NCBI RefSeq assembly: GCF_003944765.1
Contig: NZ_RWIU01000005.1
Coordinates: 1-64,000, forward strand
Direction of reading: 5' to 3'
DNA from: Hymenobacter perfusus
Lineage (GTDB): Bacteria; Bacteroidota; Bacteroidia; Cytophagales; Hymenobacteraceae
DNA: 64,000 nt
Position 1 is the first letter of the stretch. Each line of letters begins with the position of its first letter. A model generated the notes under the pieces. The model saw only the letters and a list, made by a program, of their open reading frames with translations. It was not told the DNA's origin and searched no databases. Below are positions 18,341 to 26,960 of this stretch, in pieces. A program made the position numbers and the translations under genes.

Positions 18341-19162
18341 ATGGCCGCTCCGTTTCTTGTCCTGACCGATTTTACTCCGGCTGCCGACCAGGCACTGCGC
18401 TACGCGGCGGCGTTGGCGGCTCCGGTACACGCCTCCCTGATAGTGCTGCATATCCGACGCGAAACACTGCTCGATCCTGACGCCTTCAATGGCAGCATCC
18501 GCCACCTGAGCGAAGGGGAAGTAGCCGCTTCACTGCAGGAACGCACGCAGCCGCTGGGCGTCCCCGTCACGGTGGAGTCGGCGGTGGAAGGAGTAGAAGC
18601 TGCCGTAGCCGATGCCGTACGACGCTACTCTCCCAGCCTTGTTGTACTGGGCAAGCCCGATACCGAAACCACGCCCGATGAGCTGGTCAGCAGCACTTCG
18701 CTGAAGCTGCTACGCGCCACCCGTACGCCGCTGCTGGTGGTGCCCGTGGGTACGCAGGCTGCCGTACCGCCTCTGGCCGTTACTGTGGCCGCCGACAATA
18801 GCTCCATCAGCCTCAAAACGCAGTCGGAGGGCATTCGGGAGGTGCTGGCGCACTTAAAGCCGCGCCTGACGGTAGCCCACGTAGCCGAGCCCGAAAACAG
18901 CGACACCTGCTCGGCCGCGCTGGACGCCGTCACGGCTAGTGGCATGCTGACCGGCATCGAAACCCGCATTCACACCCACGGCGTCCGGCACCGCCGGGTA
19001 TCGGCGGGCATTCTGCAAGCCGCCCAGGAAACTCATGCCGACTTACTGGTACTGGTTGCGCGCCGCCGAAGCTTTCTGGGGCAGCTGTTCAACCGCAGCG
19101 TTACCTCCCAGGTAGTCCTGCACGGCCGCCTGCCCATGCTCCTGCTGCCCGCTTTGGATTAG
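18341..19162 (+). CDS. Tandem-domain universal stress protein
   Basis: A 273-residue two-domain Usp protein. Domain one starts MAAPFLVLTDFTPAADQALRY and has YSPSLVVLGKPDTETTPDEL followed by LLRATRTPLLVVPVG. Domain two ends ADLLVLVARRRSFLGQLFNR followed by HGRLPMLLLP. It shares the layout and closing motif of the protein at 15806-16693, so the two are likely diverged duplicates. The start at 18341 is chosen by alignment to that protein; an ATG four codons upstream (18329) is equally possible. Confidence 0.85.
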   Translation: MAAPFLVLTDFTPAADQALRYAAALAAPVHASLIVLHIRRETLLDPDAFNGSIRHLSEGEVAASLQERTQPLGVPVTVESAVEGVEAAVADAVRRYSPSLVVLGKPDTETTPDELVSSTSLKLLRATRTPLLVVPVGTQAAVPPLAVTVAADNSSISLKTQSEGIREVLAHLKPRLTVAHVAEPENSDTCSAALDAVTASGMLTGIETRIHTHGVRHRRVSAGILQAAQETHADLLVLVARRRSFLGQLFNRSVTSQVVLHGRLPMLLLPALD

Positions 19163-19264
19163 GTGAGATGGTGAAATAGTGAGTTAGTGAGTTTGAAGTT
19201 CAATCCGCGCAGACGGCACAAGCAGAACGTAAAACTCACTAAATCACCATTTCACTGAATCACC
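19162..19264. repeat. Inverted repeat of GTGA words overlapping a gene end
   Basis: The left arm GGTGAGATGGTGAAATAGTG (continuing AGTTAGTGAGTTT) starts at the last base of the stress-protein stop codon. The right arm (19231-19264) is its near-perfect reverse complement. The right arm overlaps the last codons of the GNAT gene on the minus strand, whose stop is at 19252. Confidence 0.8.
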
Positions 19265-19752
19265 TTGCTACGGCGTTCCAGCAGGCAGACGTTGCGCCAC
19301 TGGCCGTGAAGCTGGCCCAGCTTTTCACGGACGCCAACCAAGCGGAAACCGGCCTGCTCGTGCAGGCGCAGGCTGGGCAAATTTTCCTCAATAATACCGG
19401 CCTGCAGCGTCCAGATACCCTGCTGCTCCGACTGCCGCACCAACTCTCGCAGCAGTTGCAGGCCCACACCCTGGCCCCGGGAATTTGCTCCTACGTACAC
19501 GCTTACCTCGGCCACACCGCTGTACACGCACCGCCCCGAAACCGGGGTGAGGGCCGCCCAACCGGCTACCTCCCCGGCGGCCGTCAGGACCACTAGGCGG
19601 CTGTGGAGCAGATGGGCCGCGTCCCAGGCTTTCCAGTCGGGCACTTCGGTATTGAGCGTGGCCTGGCCGGTGGCAATGCCTTCGGCATAGATGGCTGCTA
19701 CGGCCGGGTAACGGGCGGCCGTGAGCGGGGCAAGCTGGAGCGTTTCGGTCAT
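19252..19752 (-). CDS. GNAT N-acetyltransferase, phosphinothricin-acetyltransferase-like
   Basis: A 166-residue acetyl-CoA-dependent N-acetyltransferase similar to the PAT/ArsN1 group, which acetylates amino-acid analogues. It shows AAIYAEGIATGQATLNTEVP, the beta-bulge AEVSVYVGANSRGQGVGLQL (acetyl-CoA loop RGQGVG) and HEQAGFRLVGVREKLGQLHG. The substrate cannot be read from sequence. Its last residues (KVIQ and stop) lie within the arm of an inverted repeat, so the natural C-terminus may have been altered by it. Confidence 0.85.
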   Translation of the reverse strand: MTETLQLAPLTAARYPAVAAIYAEGIATGQATLNTEVPDWKAWDAAHLLHSRLVVLTAAGEVAGWAALTPVSGRCVYSGVAEVSVYVGANSRGQGVGLQLLRELVRQSEQQGIWTLQAGIIEENLPSLRLHEQAGFRLVGVREKLGQLHGQWRNVCLLERRSKVIQ

Positions 19753-19858
19753 GACATCGGGCGCAGGAATAGACTGGCGAAGGTAGAAGAATCGGGCATT
19801 CGGTAACAGTATGGCGGTTCTGGCCGTTCAGCAGGGTTCATGTTACGCTATGCTCCCG

Positions 19859-21016
19859 ATGGAATCTACCTCTTCTGCTGACTCGCGACGGCGCTTTCTG
19901 CGCCAGGCCGGCCTGAGTGCCGCGCTGGCGGCCGTGGCCGGTCCGGCCGCCGCGCTACCCTTCTCCGAACCTGTTTCCGCTATGCAAAACGACAATCAGA
20001 AAAAACTTGGCTTCGCCATCGTAGGCCTCGGCAAGTTTGCCCAGGAACAGATGATGCCTTCCTTCAAAGACTGTAAGCACGCCCGCATCACGGCCCTGGT
20101 GAGCGGCTCGCCGGACAAAGCCCAAAAGCTGGCCGCCGAGTACGGCGTGGAGGCCAAGAACATCTACAGCTACGATAATTTCGACTCCATCAAGGACAAT
20201 CCGGCCGTAGACGTGGTGTACATCGTGCTGCCGGTGGGGCTGCATGCCGAGTATACTGTACGCGCCGCCAAGGCTGGCAAGCACGTGCTTACTGAGAAGC
20301 CGATGGCCAACACGCCCGAAGACTGCCAGAAGATGATTGAGGCCTGCAAAAAGGCCAACGTGAAACTGATGGTAGCCTACCGCGCCCAGTATGAGCCGTT
20401 CAACCTCGACGCCATTGCCCGCATCCGCAAGGGCGAGTTAGGCAAGGTGATGCAGATTACCGCCGACCACGGCCGCATCGTGGACCCCACCGGCGACAAG
20501 GCCGACACTTGGCGGATACAGAAGAAGCTGGCCGGCGGCGGTTCTTTGATGGATCTGGGCATCTACTCGCTCAACGCCGCCCGCTACCTCACCGGCGAAG
20601 AGCCCGTGGAAGTAACCGCCCTGGAAATGAGCGACAAAGCCGACCCGCGTTTTAAGGAAGTAGAAGACCGGATTCATTTCACCCTCCGTTTCCCGAGCGG
20701 TATTCTGGCCACCTGCACTAGTTCCTACAGCACCGAAGGCGTGAAACGCTACCGCGTGTTCGGCCAGAAAGCTTGGCTCGACCTCGACCCCGCCACTGAT
20801 TACTACGAGCATAAAATGACCATCGGCGACAAAGACGGGCAGCAGCAACCCAAGATCAAGGAGGGCAACCAGTTTGCCGCTGAGGTGGACCACATGGCTG
20901 AGTGCGTACTCCAGAACAAAACGCCCAAAACGCCCGGCGAAGAAGGCCTGAAGGACATCCGCCTAATCATGGCCATCTACGAAGCCGCCCGCACTGGCAA
21001 GAAGGTGAAGGTGTAG
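19859..21016 (+). CDS. Tat-exported Gfo/Idh/MocA-family oxidoreductase
   Basis: A 385-residue NAD(P)-dependent sugar oxidoreductase, glucose-fructose-oxidoreductase-like. The N-terminus carries a twin-arginine signal (SRRRFLRQAG followed by an Ala-rich stretch), so it is exported folded, with cofactor. The Rossmann motif is FAIVGLGKFAQ, and EKPMANTPEDC carries the catalytic Lys of the family (EKP). The C-terminal part (GGSLMDLGIYSLNAARYLTG) is the dimerisation and substrate domain. It probably works on a periplasmic sugar or sugar acid. ATG 19859 is chosen as the start because it directly precedes the Tat motif. Confidence 0.9.
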   Translation: MESTSSADSRRRFLRQAGLSAALAAVAGPAAALPFSEPVSAMQNDNQKKLGFAIVGLGKFAQEQMMPSFKDCKHARITALVSGSPDKAQKLAAEYGVEAKNIYSYDNFDSIKDNPAVDVVYIVLPVGLHAEYTVRAAKAGKHVLTEKPMANTPEDCQKMIEACKKANVKLMVAYRAQYEPFNLDAIARIRKGELGKVMQITADHGRIVDPTGDKADTWRIQKKLAGGGSLMDLGIYSLNAARYLTGEEPVEVTALEMSDKADPRFKEVEDRIHFTLRFPSGILATCTSSYSTEGVKRYRVFGQKAWLDLDPATDYYEHKMTIGDKDGQQQPKIKEGNQFAAEVDHMAECVLQNKTPKTPGEEGLKDIRLIMAIYEAARTGKKVKV

Positions 21017-21022
21017 CCGCGC

Positions 21023-21183
21023 GTCATTGCGAGGCGAAGCCGAAGCAATCCGTCCTTTACGGGGCACTACTCCCTGACCTATTCAAAAGCCCCTGACGCC
21101 AGCACGGACGTCAGGGGCTTTCTGCTTTTTCAGGGCTTTGCGCTCCGGGAAAGGACGGATTGCTTCGCGCTGCTCGCAATGAC
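21023..21183. repeat. Long inverted repeat (GTCATTGCGAGG / GAAGCAATCC type) enclosing a terminator
   Basis: The left arm 21023-21058 begins GTCATTGCGAGGCGAAGC and continues to CGTCCTTT. The right arm 21150-21183 is its near reverse complement, ending GCTCGCAATGAC. Between them is a separate hairpin at 21086-21121. The element fills the space between two convergent genes. Confidence 0.85.
21086..21121. terminator. Bidirectional terminator inside the repeat
   Basis: AAAGCCCCTGACG pairs perfectly with CGTCAGGGGCTTT around ten bases. It serves the convergent oxidoreductase and TonB-receptor genes. Confidence 0.85.
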
Positions 21184-21202
21184 AGAGCCGCACTTTGACT
21201 TT

Positions 21203-23326
21203 TTACTTTTTCTCTTTTCCCTGCCGCAGGCTCAGGCCGGCGTACCAGTTGCGGGCGGGGGCGGGCTGGAAATAGCGTCCCCCGAAAGCGTTGAGGTCGT
21301 TGCCCAGGGAGTAGCGGCGGTCCGTGAGGTTTTCGGCCCCGCCGAACAGGTCTATGGTGAAGCCGCCGAAGCTGCGGCGCCAGCCCCCGCGCGTGCCGAA
21401 CGTCCAGTAGCCGGGCGCGGCTTCGGTATTGGCGTCGTTCACGAAGATGCGGGCCTGGTGGTTGACGGTGGGGCTCAGGTAGAAGCCCAGCGGAGCTACC
21501 AGCTCGAGGCCGGCGGTGAGGGTGTGGGGGGCGGTGCCGGTGAGGCGGTTGCCGCTGAAGTCCTGCCCGCCGCTTTCGTAGCTCCCGAAGCGGTAGTGGT
21601 TGTAAGCGTAGCTGACGAAGTAATCCAGGCCCGCGCCAGTGGTTACCACCGTGCATGGCACATCAGGTACTTCTTTCACCTGTTGCCACAGTGTACCCTT
21701 CAAAGACACCTCCACCCCGCGCTGGCGGGTGTTGCCGGCGTTGGCGAAAAGCTGGGTACCCAAATCGGTAGTGCGGGTGGTGATAGTCTGGCGCTGGCGC
21801 TGGTCGTAGATGGCCACGTCGTAGCGCAGCCGCTCCCGCAGCAGCATGCCGCGCGCGCCCACCTCGTAGCTGGTGCCGCGCTCGGCCTGCAAGGCGCGGT
21901 TGATGGAGCCGTCGGAAGGGCGGATTTCTTCTTCGGTGGGCGGCGAGAAGCCGGTGCTTACGCTGCCGTACACCGCCAAGGCCGGGCCAAACTCGCGCAA
22001 CAGAGCCACGCGCGGCGACACCTCGGGGCGGAAGTTGCGCTCCAACGCGTAGCCTGTGGGGTTGGTAGCGGCGTCGGACAAGCGGCTGATGCGGTAGCGT
22101 AGGCGGTTGTAGCTGGCTCCGGCCGTGAGCAGCAGCCCGGCCGGCAACTCGTAATCGGCCTGGGCGAAGGCGAAACCGGTGAGCGTTCGGATTTCATCGT
22201 CGTAGCGCAGGGTGCCGGGCTGGCCGGCGCGGTTCTGGTAGTTGCGGGAGCTTTCGAAGCCAGTCTGGGCCTCGGCCCCGGCTTGCAGGCGCAGGGTACG
22301 GCCGGCCAGGGCGGTGCGGTAGCTGGCCACCGTGCGCCCGCCACCACCCAGCAGCGTGTTGCGCTCGAAGTCTATCAGGTAGGGCGTGTTGATGCGGCTA
22401 CCGCTCAGGTAGAGTGTGGTGCGCAGGCTCAGCCGGTCGGTAAAACGGGCTTCGTGGGTGGCCCCGAGCAACGCGGTGCGGGAGGCGTAGTAGGTGCGCT
22501 GCGCCACGGTGCCAGGCGCGGTGGCCGTGCCGGGGCGGGCCTGGCGGGGGTCGGTGAGGAACTGGGCGCGGGTGAGGCCGCCGGGCAGCTGGTAGTTGAT
22601 ATCGGCGTACAGCGCGTGCAGGCCCACAGTCTGCTTTTCGGTGAGCTGCCACTCGCCGTCGAGAGCCAGCACGTCGCGGCGCAGGGCACTTTGCTGGCGG
22701 TAGCCGTCGAGGCTCTGGCGGGCGTAGGTGGCGCGCAGGTAGCCGGTGGCCGAGCCGGTTTCCACACTTGCCACGTAGCGCCGCAGCCCGAAGCTGCCCG
22801 CCGTGAAACCCACCTGGGCGGCGCTGGTACCGGGCGCGGGCCGCCGACCACTCAGCAGCACGGCCCCGCCGGTACCGGCCCCGTACACGCTGGCGGCGGG
22901 CCCTTTCACTACTTCCAGCCCGCCCAGCAGCGCGGGGTCGAGCAGGTTGAGGGGGGTGCTGCCGCTGGCCTCGGTGAACGGAATGCCCTGGTAGTACACC
23001 TTGGTGTTGCGCACCCCGAACGGGGAGCGGAGCGTGCTGCCCCGCACGCTGAGTCGGTAGCTGCCGCTGGCTCGCTCCTCCAGCCGCACGCCGGGCAGCG
23101 TGTTGACGGCCTGGGTGAGGGCGTTCTGCGGAAACCGTTCAAAGTCGCGGGCCGCGAGGGTGCTGACGGCGGCGGCAGTGCGCCGCAGCGGCAGCTGCTG
23201 GCCGTAGCCCGTGACGGTGGCCTCGGGCAGGATTACGGCGCGGGTGGTATCGGATGGGGCGGTTTGGGCTTGAGCTGCGAAGGAAAACAGTAGCAGCGGG
23301 GCAACGGGACGGTACAGGGGGAGCAT
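21203..23326 (-). CDS. TonB-dependent outer-membrane receptor
   Basis: A 707-residue outer-membrane receptor. A short signal peptide ends AAQAQ. A plug domain follows (VTGYGQQLPLRRTAAAVSTL, NTLPGVRLEERASGSYRLSV, LEVVKGPAASVYGAGTGG), then a 22-strand-type barrel with alternating aromatic and polar residues. It has no SusC-style N-terminal carboxypeptidase-regulatory domain and is smaller than SusC, so it belongs with siderophore, vitamin or metal receptors; the ligand is not evident. It ends LSLRQGKEKK rather than in the usual terminal aromatic residue. TACGTTCG at 23350-23357 may be the promoter box. Confidence 0.9.
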   Translation of the reverse strand: MLPLYRPVAPLLLFSFAAQAQTAPSDTTRAVILPEATVTGYGQQLPLRRTAAAVSTLAARDFERFPQNALTQAVNTLPGVRLEERASGSYRLSVRGSTLRSPFGVRNTKVYYQGIPFTEASGSTPLNLLDPALLGGLEVVKGPAASVYGAGTGGAVLLSGRRPAPGTSAAQVGFTAGSFGLRRYVASVETGSATGYLRATYARQSLDGYRQQSALRRDVLALDGEWQLTEKQTVGLHALYADINYQLPGGLTRAQFLTDPRQARPGTATAPGTVAQRTYYASRTALLGATHEARFTDRLSLRTTLYLSGSRINTPYLIDFERNTLLGGGGRTVASYRTALAGRTLRLQAGAEAQTGFESSRNYQNRAGQPGTLRYDDEIRTLTGFAFAQADYELPAGLLLTAGASYNRLRYRISRLSDAATNPTGYALERNFRPEVSPRVALLREFGPALAVYGSVSTGFSPPTEEEIRPSDGSINRALQAERGTSYEVGARGMLLRERLRYDVAIYDQRQRQTITTRTTDLGTQLFANAGNTRQRGVEVSLKGTLWQQVKEVPDVPCTVVTTGAGLDYFVSYAYNHYRFGSYESGGQDFSGNRLTGTAPHTLTAGLELVAPLGFYLSPTVNHQARIFVNDANTEAAPGYWTFGTRGGWRRSFGGFTIDLFGGAENLTDRRYSLGNDLNAFGGRYFQPAPARNWYAGLSLRQGKEKK

Positions 23327-23462
23327 GCGGCAGTGTGAGTAGCCTTGCCCGAACGTAGGGGCGAAACCGAAGGTTGGCCGACGCAGCCGGAACCGGCGAC
23401 AATAGATTGTATCACCTCAGCTGGCCGAAGCCCGCCCCGACGCGCAGCATGCAGCGAGGTAG

Positions 23463-23945
23463 CTAGTGGGTTTCACCCGGAGTTTGCGCGTACTGGTACA
23501 ACAGGCCGGCAGCAGCTTGCAGTAAGGGGATATCGGTAGTGCGTTCCTGGCACCGCTGCATATCGTAGTGGCACAGGGTACCGAAGGGCTGGCCCGCCGC
23601 ATCCCGGATCAGCACGCCGCAGTACGAGACAACCGGCGTATCAATCAGGCCCTGTACCTGGGTATCAGTAGCTGCTTCCTGAATTTCCAGGGGTTGTTGG
23701 CGCTGGCCTACCAGGGAGCAGAAGGTAGCTGACATAGGCACCGGCTCGGCCCGCTGCGGCGTGGGCGTGAACTGGTCAAACAGGGCATCGTTCTGCAACA
23801 CAACGCCCTCAAACCGATATAGGCCGGTGAACCGATGCGGAGTGCGGCTGTTCAGGTATTTCAGGGCGTTGTGCACGCCCTGCTGCTGCAGAATACCGGT
23901 AAACTCCGCAATTTCCCGCGACAAGGAATTCTGTTCGTCACTCAT
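23463..23945 (-). CDS. GAF domain protein
   Basis: A 160-residue soluble protein that is essentially one GAF domain. It has TPHRFTGLYRFEGVVLQN at the front, a central ATFCSLVGQRQQPLEIQEA and the diagnostic YCGVLIRDAAGQPFGTLCHYD. GAF domains bind small ligands or sense redox or light; with no output domain it may act through a partner. Its start is supported by a TACCTTTG box 91 bases upstream (24037-24044). Confidence 0.85.
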   Translation of the reverse strand: MSDEQNSLSREIAEFTGILQQQGVHNALKYLNSRTPHRFTGLYRFEGVVLQNDALFDQFTPTPQRAEPVPMSATFCSLVGQRQQPLEIQEAATDTQVQGLIDTPVVSYCGVLIRDAAGQPFGTLCHYDMQRCQERTTDIPLLQAAAGLLYQYAQTPGETH

Positions 23946-24036
23946 GTAGTAGCGTGGTAGTGCAATTAATGCCCGTTAAGCCAGCGGCGCCGGTTTCGGG
24001 CACGATAGAAACCCAAGGAATAGCCTGCGGTTTCAG

Positions 24037-24075
24037 CAAAGGTACAGCTTGCGCTCCAGTGGCCCGGTATTTTTG
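24037..24075. promoter_or_regulatory. Back-to-back promoter boxes between the GAF gene and the tandem paralogs
   Basis: TACCTTTG on the minus strand (24037-24044) faces the GAF gene. TATTTTTG on the plus strand (24068-24075) faces the gene at 24193. Both are exact TAnnTTTG matches, 23 bases apart. Neither has a clear TTTG -33 element. Confidence 0.45.
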
Positions 24076-24192
24076 GCTTGCTGCCCCGGTAGCCTCTACC
24101 GCAACCGAGCCCTCCACCACAAAAGGTGGCAAGCCGAAGCGCGGCAGCGGCGGATTCTGTTTATTTTCACCCTCGCTTCATTACTTACCGCT

Positions 24193-24927
24193 ATGCCTGC
24201 TGCCCTCTACCTCCCCCGCCGCCACCGCCGACACTTGCTGTTTCCGCCGGGCCTGCTGGCGTTGGCCGGGCTGTTGTGGCTGGGGTGCGTGACTATGGTT
24301 AGAATAGTACCGCCGAAGAAAACTGTGCTAGAATTTGCTGCGTGGCCGCCCAAAGTGTGTTCTGTTGATTCCGATGTGCCAGCATTTGTAGCAGAAGCAT
24401 GGCGAGGCTCACCTGCTTGCCTGCCACTTACAGCATTAGAGAAGTTTCGGCCTTGGTATACTTCCTGGTTTACAGGCAGCGTATTCTCTGATTACTTCGC
24501 CTTACAAAACACCCGATTTGTTGCGCGTGATTTAGAGCAAAATCCCGATCTAGATCAAGGATTTCGCGTGCATTTCGCTCCCCAAGCAACGTACAATAAC
24601 CTAGTTCAGGTGCTGGATTTGTTTAACCAAGAGAATGTTCGCAAGTCCTGGGTTGATTTTTATCATTTACCTGTAACGATGTACAGTTACACCGAAAAGC
24701 CCTTATTAGAAGAGCAGAGCTATAGTTCAGGAGATTTTAGATGCTTACTATGCGGTGATGTTATGCCGTATATCCCAACTACTTCAGAAGTAATTAAGCG
24801 TTGGCTTGCAGAATACCGGGCCGCTATCCTCTCCCCCGTTTGGCGCAACACCTGGCTCCTACTGCTGCTCCTCAGCGCTCTATCCATCCGGCAACTGACG
24901 CGCCTGCGGGCTGCTTACCGCTACTAA
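24193..24927 (+). CDS. Two-helix membrane protein of unknown family, paralog A
   Basis: A 244-residue protein. The N-terminus is basic (MPAALYLPRRHRRHLLFPPG), followed by a membrane helix (LLALAGLLWLGCV), about 160 residues probably outside the membrane, a second helix near the end (WLLLLLLSALSIRQL) and a short basic tail. The outer part contains GFRVHFAPQATYNNLVQVLD followed by LFNQENVRKSWVDFY, a pattern loosely like the periplasmic fold of ExbD; that is inference. The first 33 residues are identical to those of the next gene, while the rest diverges strongly. The core DNA is markedly AT-richer than both ends and than the neighbouring genes. No known family was recognised. Confidence 0.75.
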   Translation: MPAALYLPRRHRRHLLFPPGLLALAGLLWLGCVTMVRIVPPKKTVLEFAAWPPKVCSVDSDVPAFVAEAWRGSPACLPLTALEKFRPWYTSWFTGSVFSDYFALQNTRFVARDLEQNPDLDQGFRVHFAPQATYNNLVQVLDLFNQENVRKSWVDFYHLPVTMYSYTEKPLLEEQSYSSGDFRCLLCGDVMPYIPTTSEVIKRWLAEYRAAILSPVWRNTWLLLLLLSALSIRQLTRLRAAYRY

Positions 24928-24938
24928 ACCTTACCGCT

Positions 24939-25613
24939 ATGCCTGCCGCCCTCTACCTCCCCCGTCGCCACCGCCGCCACTTACTGTTTCCGCCAGGCCT
25001 GCTGGCGCTGGCGGGGCTGCTGTGGCTGGGGTGTGTGGCGGTACCGAGGATAGTGAGGCCTACTCAATATGTGAAGGAAGTTGTCTTTTTTCCCCTTCAT
25101 GTACCTGCCGATTCGTTTGGCGGATTCCCCACGCCTCAACAAATTGAGGACCTAGGTACATGGCAAAGCATTACCCTGTCGGGCAACCCGTGGGCTGATT
25201 ATTTTGACGTGAAAATAGTTGAAAACGCAGGTCTTTTGCTGGCTGAAAAACAGCTTCAGCATCGGGCGCTGCATGTATATCTGAACGCGTCAACTTCCTA
25301 CAATACATTTATTCAACTGTTGGATATACCTAATCAATTGGGCATTGAGCGGTATTTTATAGACTTACGGAAGATGCCTTACAGTATCAACTTATTGGGT
25401 AATATTCCTCACCCAAATTATCCTTCATTTATCTGTGGCACAGAATACATGAAGCCAATAAAACCCTTTTCCGAAATGGCAGAAGAATGGATTACAGAAA
25501 GCTGGGCTACCGTATTTGCCCCCGACTGGCGCAACACCACGCTTCTGCTGCTCCTCCTCACCGCCCTGTCCATCCGGCAACTGCGGCGGCAGTGGCGGGC
25601 GGTGGCAAGCTAA
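24939..25613 (+). CDS. Two-helix membrane protein of unknown family, paralog B
   Basis: A 224-residue tandem paralog of the preceding gene, starting 11 bases after its stop, so the two are surely co-transcribed. The 5' 107 bases, including TTACCGCT before the ATG, are about 90% identical between the copies. The 3' end (WRNTTLLLLLLTALSIRQL) is also conserved. The middle aligns only weakly, around HVYLNASTSYNTFIQLLDIP against the ExbD-like stretch of paralog A. Its core is likewise AT-rich. Function unknown. Confidence 0.75.
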   Translation: MPAALYLPRRHRRHLLFPPGLLALAGLLWLGCVAVPRIVRPTQYVKEVVFFPLHVPADSFGGFPTPQQIEDLGTWQSITLSGNPWADYFDVKIVENAGLLLAEKQLQHRALHVYLNASTSYNTFIQLLDIPNQLGIERYFIDLRKMPYSINLLGNIPHPNYPSFICGTEYMKPIKPFSEMAEEWITESWATVFAPDWRNTTLLLLLLTALSIRQLRRQWRAVAS

Positions 25614-25671
25614 ACCATAACCCCGGGCGGAAAAACGCAGTTAAGCCCAGCGCAACCTATTCACCTGCGTG

Positions 25672-26898
25672 ATGCTTCCGAAACTGACGATACCCCTGGC
25701 CACCGCCCTGCTGGCTGGCTTTACGGCCCCGGCCCAGAACGTGCCCCCGGCCGCCACCCCGTTCCAGATGACGGGCAACATCTACCTGCCCAACAAGCTG
25801 CCGGCCACGCCCGAGCGCATCGCCAGTCTGAAAGTACCCACCGGCTTCACCATCAGCAAATACGCCGAGGGCCTCGATATGCCCCGCATGCTGGCCGTGG
25901 CCCCCAACGGCGACGCCTACGTGAGCAACCGCGTGAAAGGCACTATCATGCTGCTGCGCGACGCCAACAAGGACGGTAAAGTGGAAACCACCCAGCAGGT
26001 GGCCCAGAAGCCCCACCTGCACGGCCTGGCCCTCCGGGACGGGAAGCTCTACATTGCCGCCATCCGGGAGGTGTACGTGGCCGACGTGAAGGCCGACGGC
26101 ACGCTAGGCGAGCTGAAGACTTTGTACAAAGACCTGCCCGACGCCGGTCAGCACGCCAACCGCACGTTGCAATTCGGCCCCGATGGGCTGCTCTACCTCT
26201 CGGTGGGCAGCACCTGCAACGCCTGCGACGAGGACAACCCCGAAAGCGCCACCCTGCTCCAGCTGAAACCCGATGGCTCGGGCCGGCGCGTGTACGCCCA
26301 GGGCCTGCGCAACACCATCGGCTTCGACTGGCATCCGGTTACCAAACAGCTCTACGGCCTCGACCACGGCATCGACTGGTTGGGCGACGAGGACCAGATG
26401 GAGGAGTTCAACCAGATCAAGGACGGCGGCCACTACGGCTGGCCCTCCATCATTGCCGACGGCAAGCATTACCCCGCCAACAAGCCCAAAACCGGGGAAA
26501 CCTATGAGCAGTTTGATGCCCGCACGGTGCGGCCGTTGCTCACCTACAAGGCCCATTCCGCGCCGCTGGGCATGGTGTTCTACCGGGGGCAGCAGTTTCC
26601 GCAGCCGTTCCGGCAGGATGCGTTTGTGACCATGCACGGCTCCTGGAACCGCGCCCAGCCCTCGGGCTACAAAATCGTGCGGGTGAAGTTCAACGAGCAG
26701 GGCCAGCCCCAGCAGTTCGAGGACTTCATCACGGGCTGGCTGGTGGAAAACGACAAGTCGGAATTCGGCCGTCCCTGCAGCATTGTGGAGGCCCCGGATG
26801 GCTCGTTGCTGGTCTCCGACGACGACAACGGCGTGATTTACCGCGTGGCCTACGCCGCGCCGGGCAAGGAAAGCAAGAAGGCAAAGAAACGCGGGTAA
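25672..26898 (+). CDS. Sorbosone-dehydrogenase-like PQQ/beta-propeller protein
   Basis: A 408-residue exported protein of the L-sorbosone / soluble glucose dehydrogenase family, a six-bladed propeller that usually binds PQQ and calcium in the periplasm. Features: a signal peptide ending APAQ, MPRMLAVAPNGDAYVSNRVK, the blade HANRTLQFGPDGLLYLSVGS, AQGLRNTIGFDWHP, LDHGIDWLGDEDQMEEFN, and FVTMHGSWNR near the end. Whether it is an active sugar dehydrogenase or only a propeller cannot be read from the sequence. ATG 25672 is used; a GTG directly before it is also in frame. The tail KESKKAKKRG is unusually basic. Confidence 0.87.
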   Translation: MLPKLTIPLATALLAGFTAPAQNVPPAATPFQMTGNIYLPNKLPATPERIASLKVPTGFTISKYAEGLDMPRMLAVAPNGDAYVSNRVKGTIMLLRDANKDGKVETTQQVAQKPHLHGLALRDGKLYIAAIREVYVADVKADGTLGELKTLYKDLPDAGQHANRTLQFGPDGLLYLSVGSTCNACDEDNPESATLLQLKPDGSGRRVYAQGLRNTIGFDWHPVTKQLYGLDHGIDWLGDEDQMEEFNQIKDGGHYGWPSIIADGKHYPANKPKTGETYEQFDARTVRPLLTYKAHSAPLGMVFYRGQQFPQPFRQDAFVTMHGSWNRAQPSGYKIVRVKFNEQGQPQQFEDFITGWLVENDKSEFGRPCSIVEAPDGSLLVSDDDNGVIYRVAYAAPGKESKKAKKRG

Positions 26899-26960
26899 TG
26901 GCCATTCCGGCGGGTGCCTGCCCGTGAAAGGATAGGTAGCCACCGGAATAACATTTTCCC

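Noticed and set aside
22283-23293. Plus-strand frame of 336 codons opposite the TonB receptor
   Set aside because: Gly/Ala-rich shadow with no recognisable family.
21203-23326. SusC of a polysaccharide-utilisation locus
   Set aside because: The receptor lacks the SusC N-terminal domain and has no SusD neighbour.
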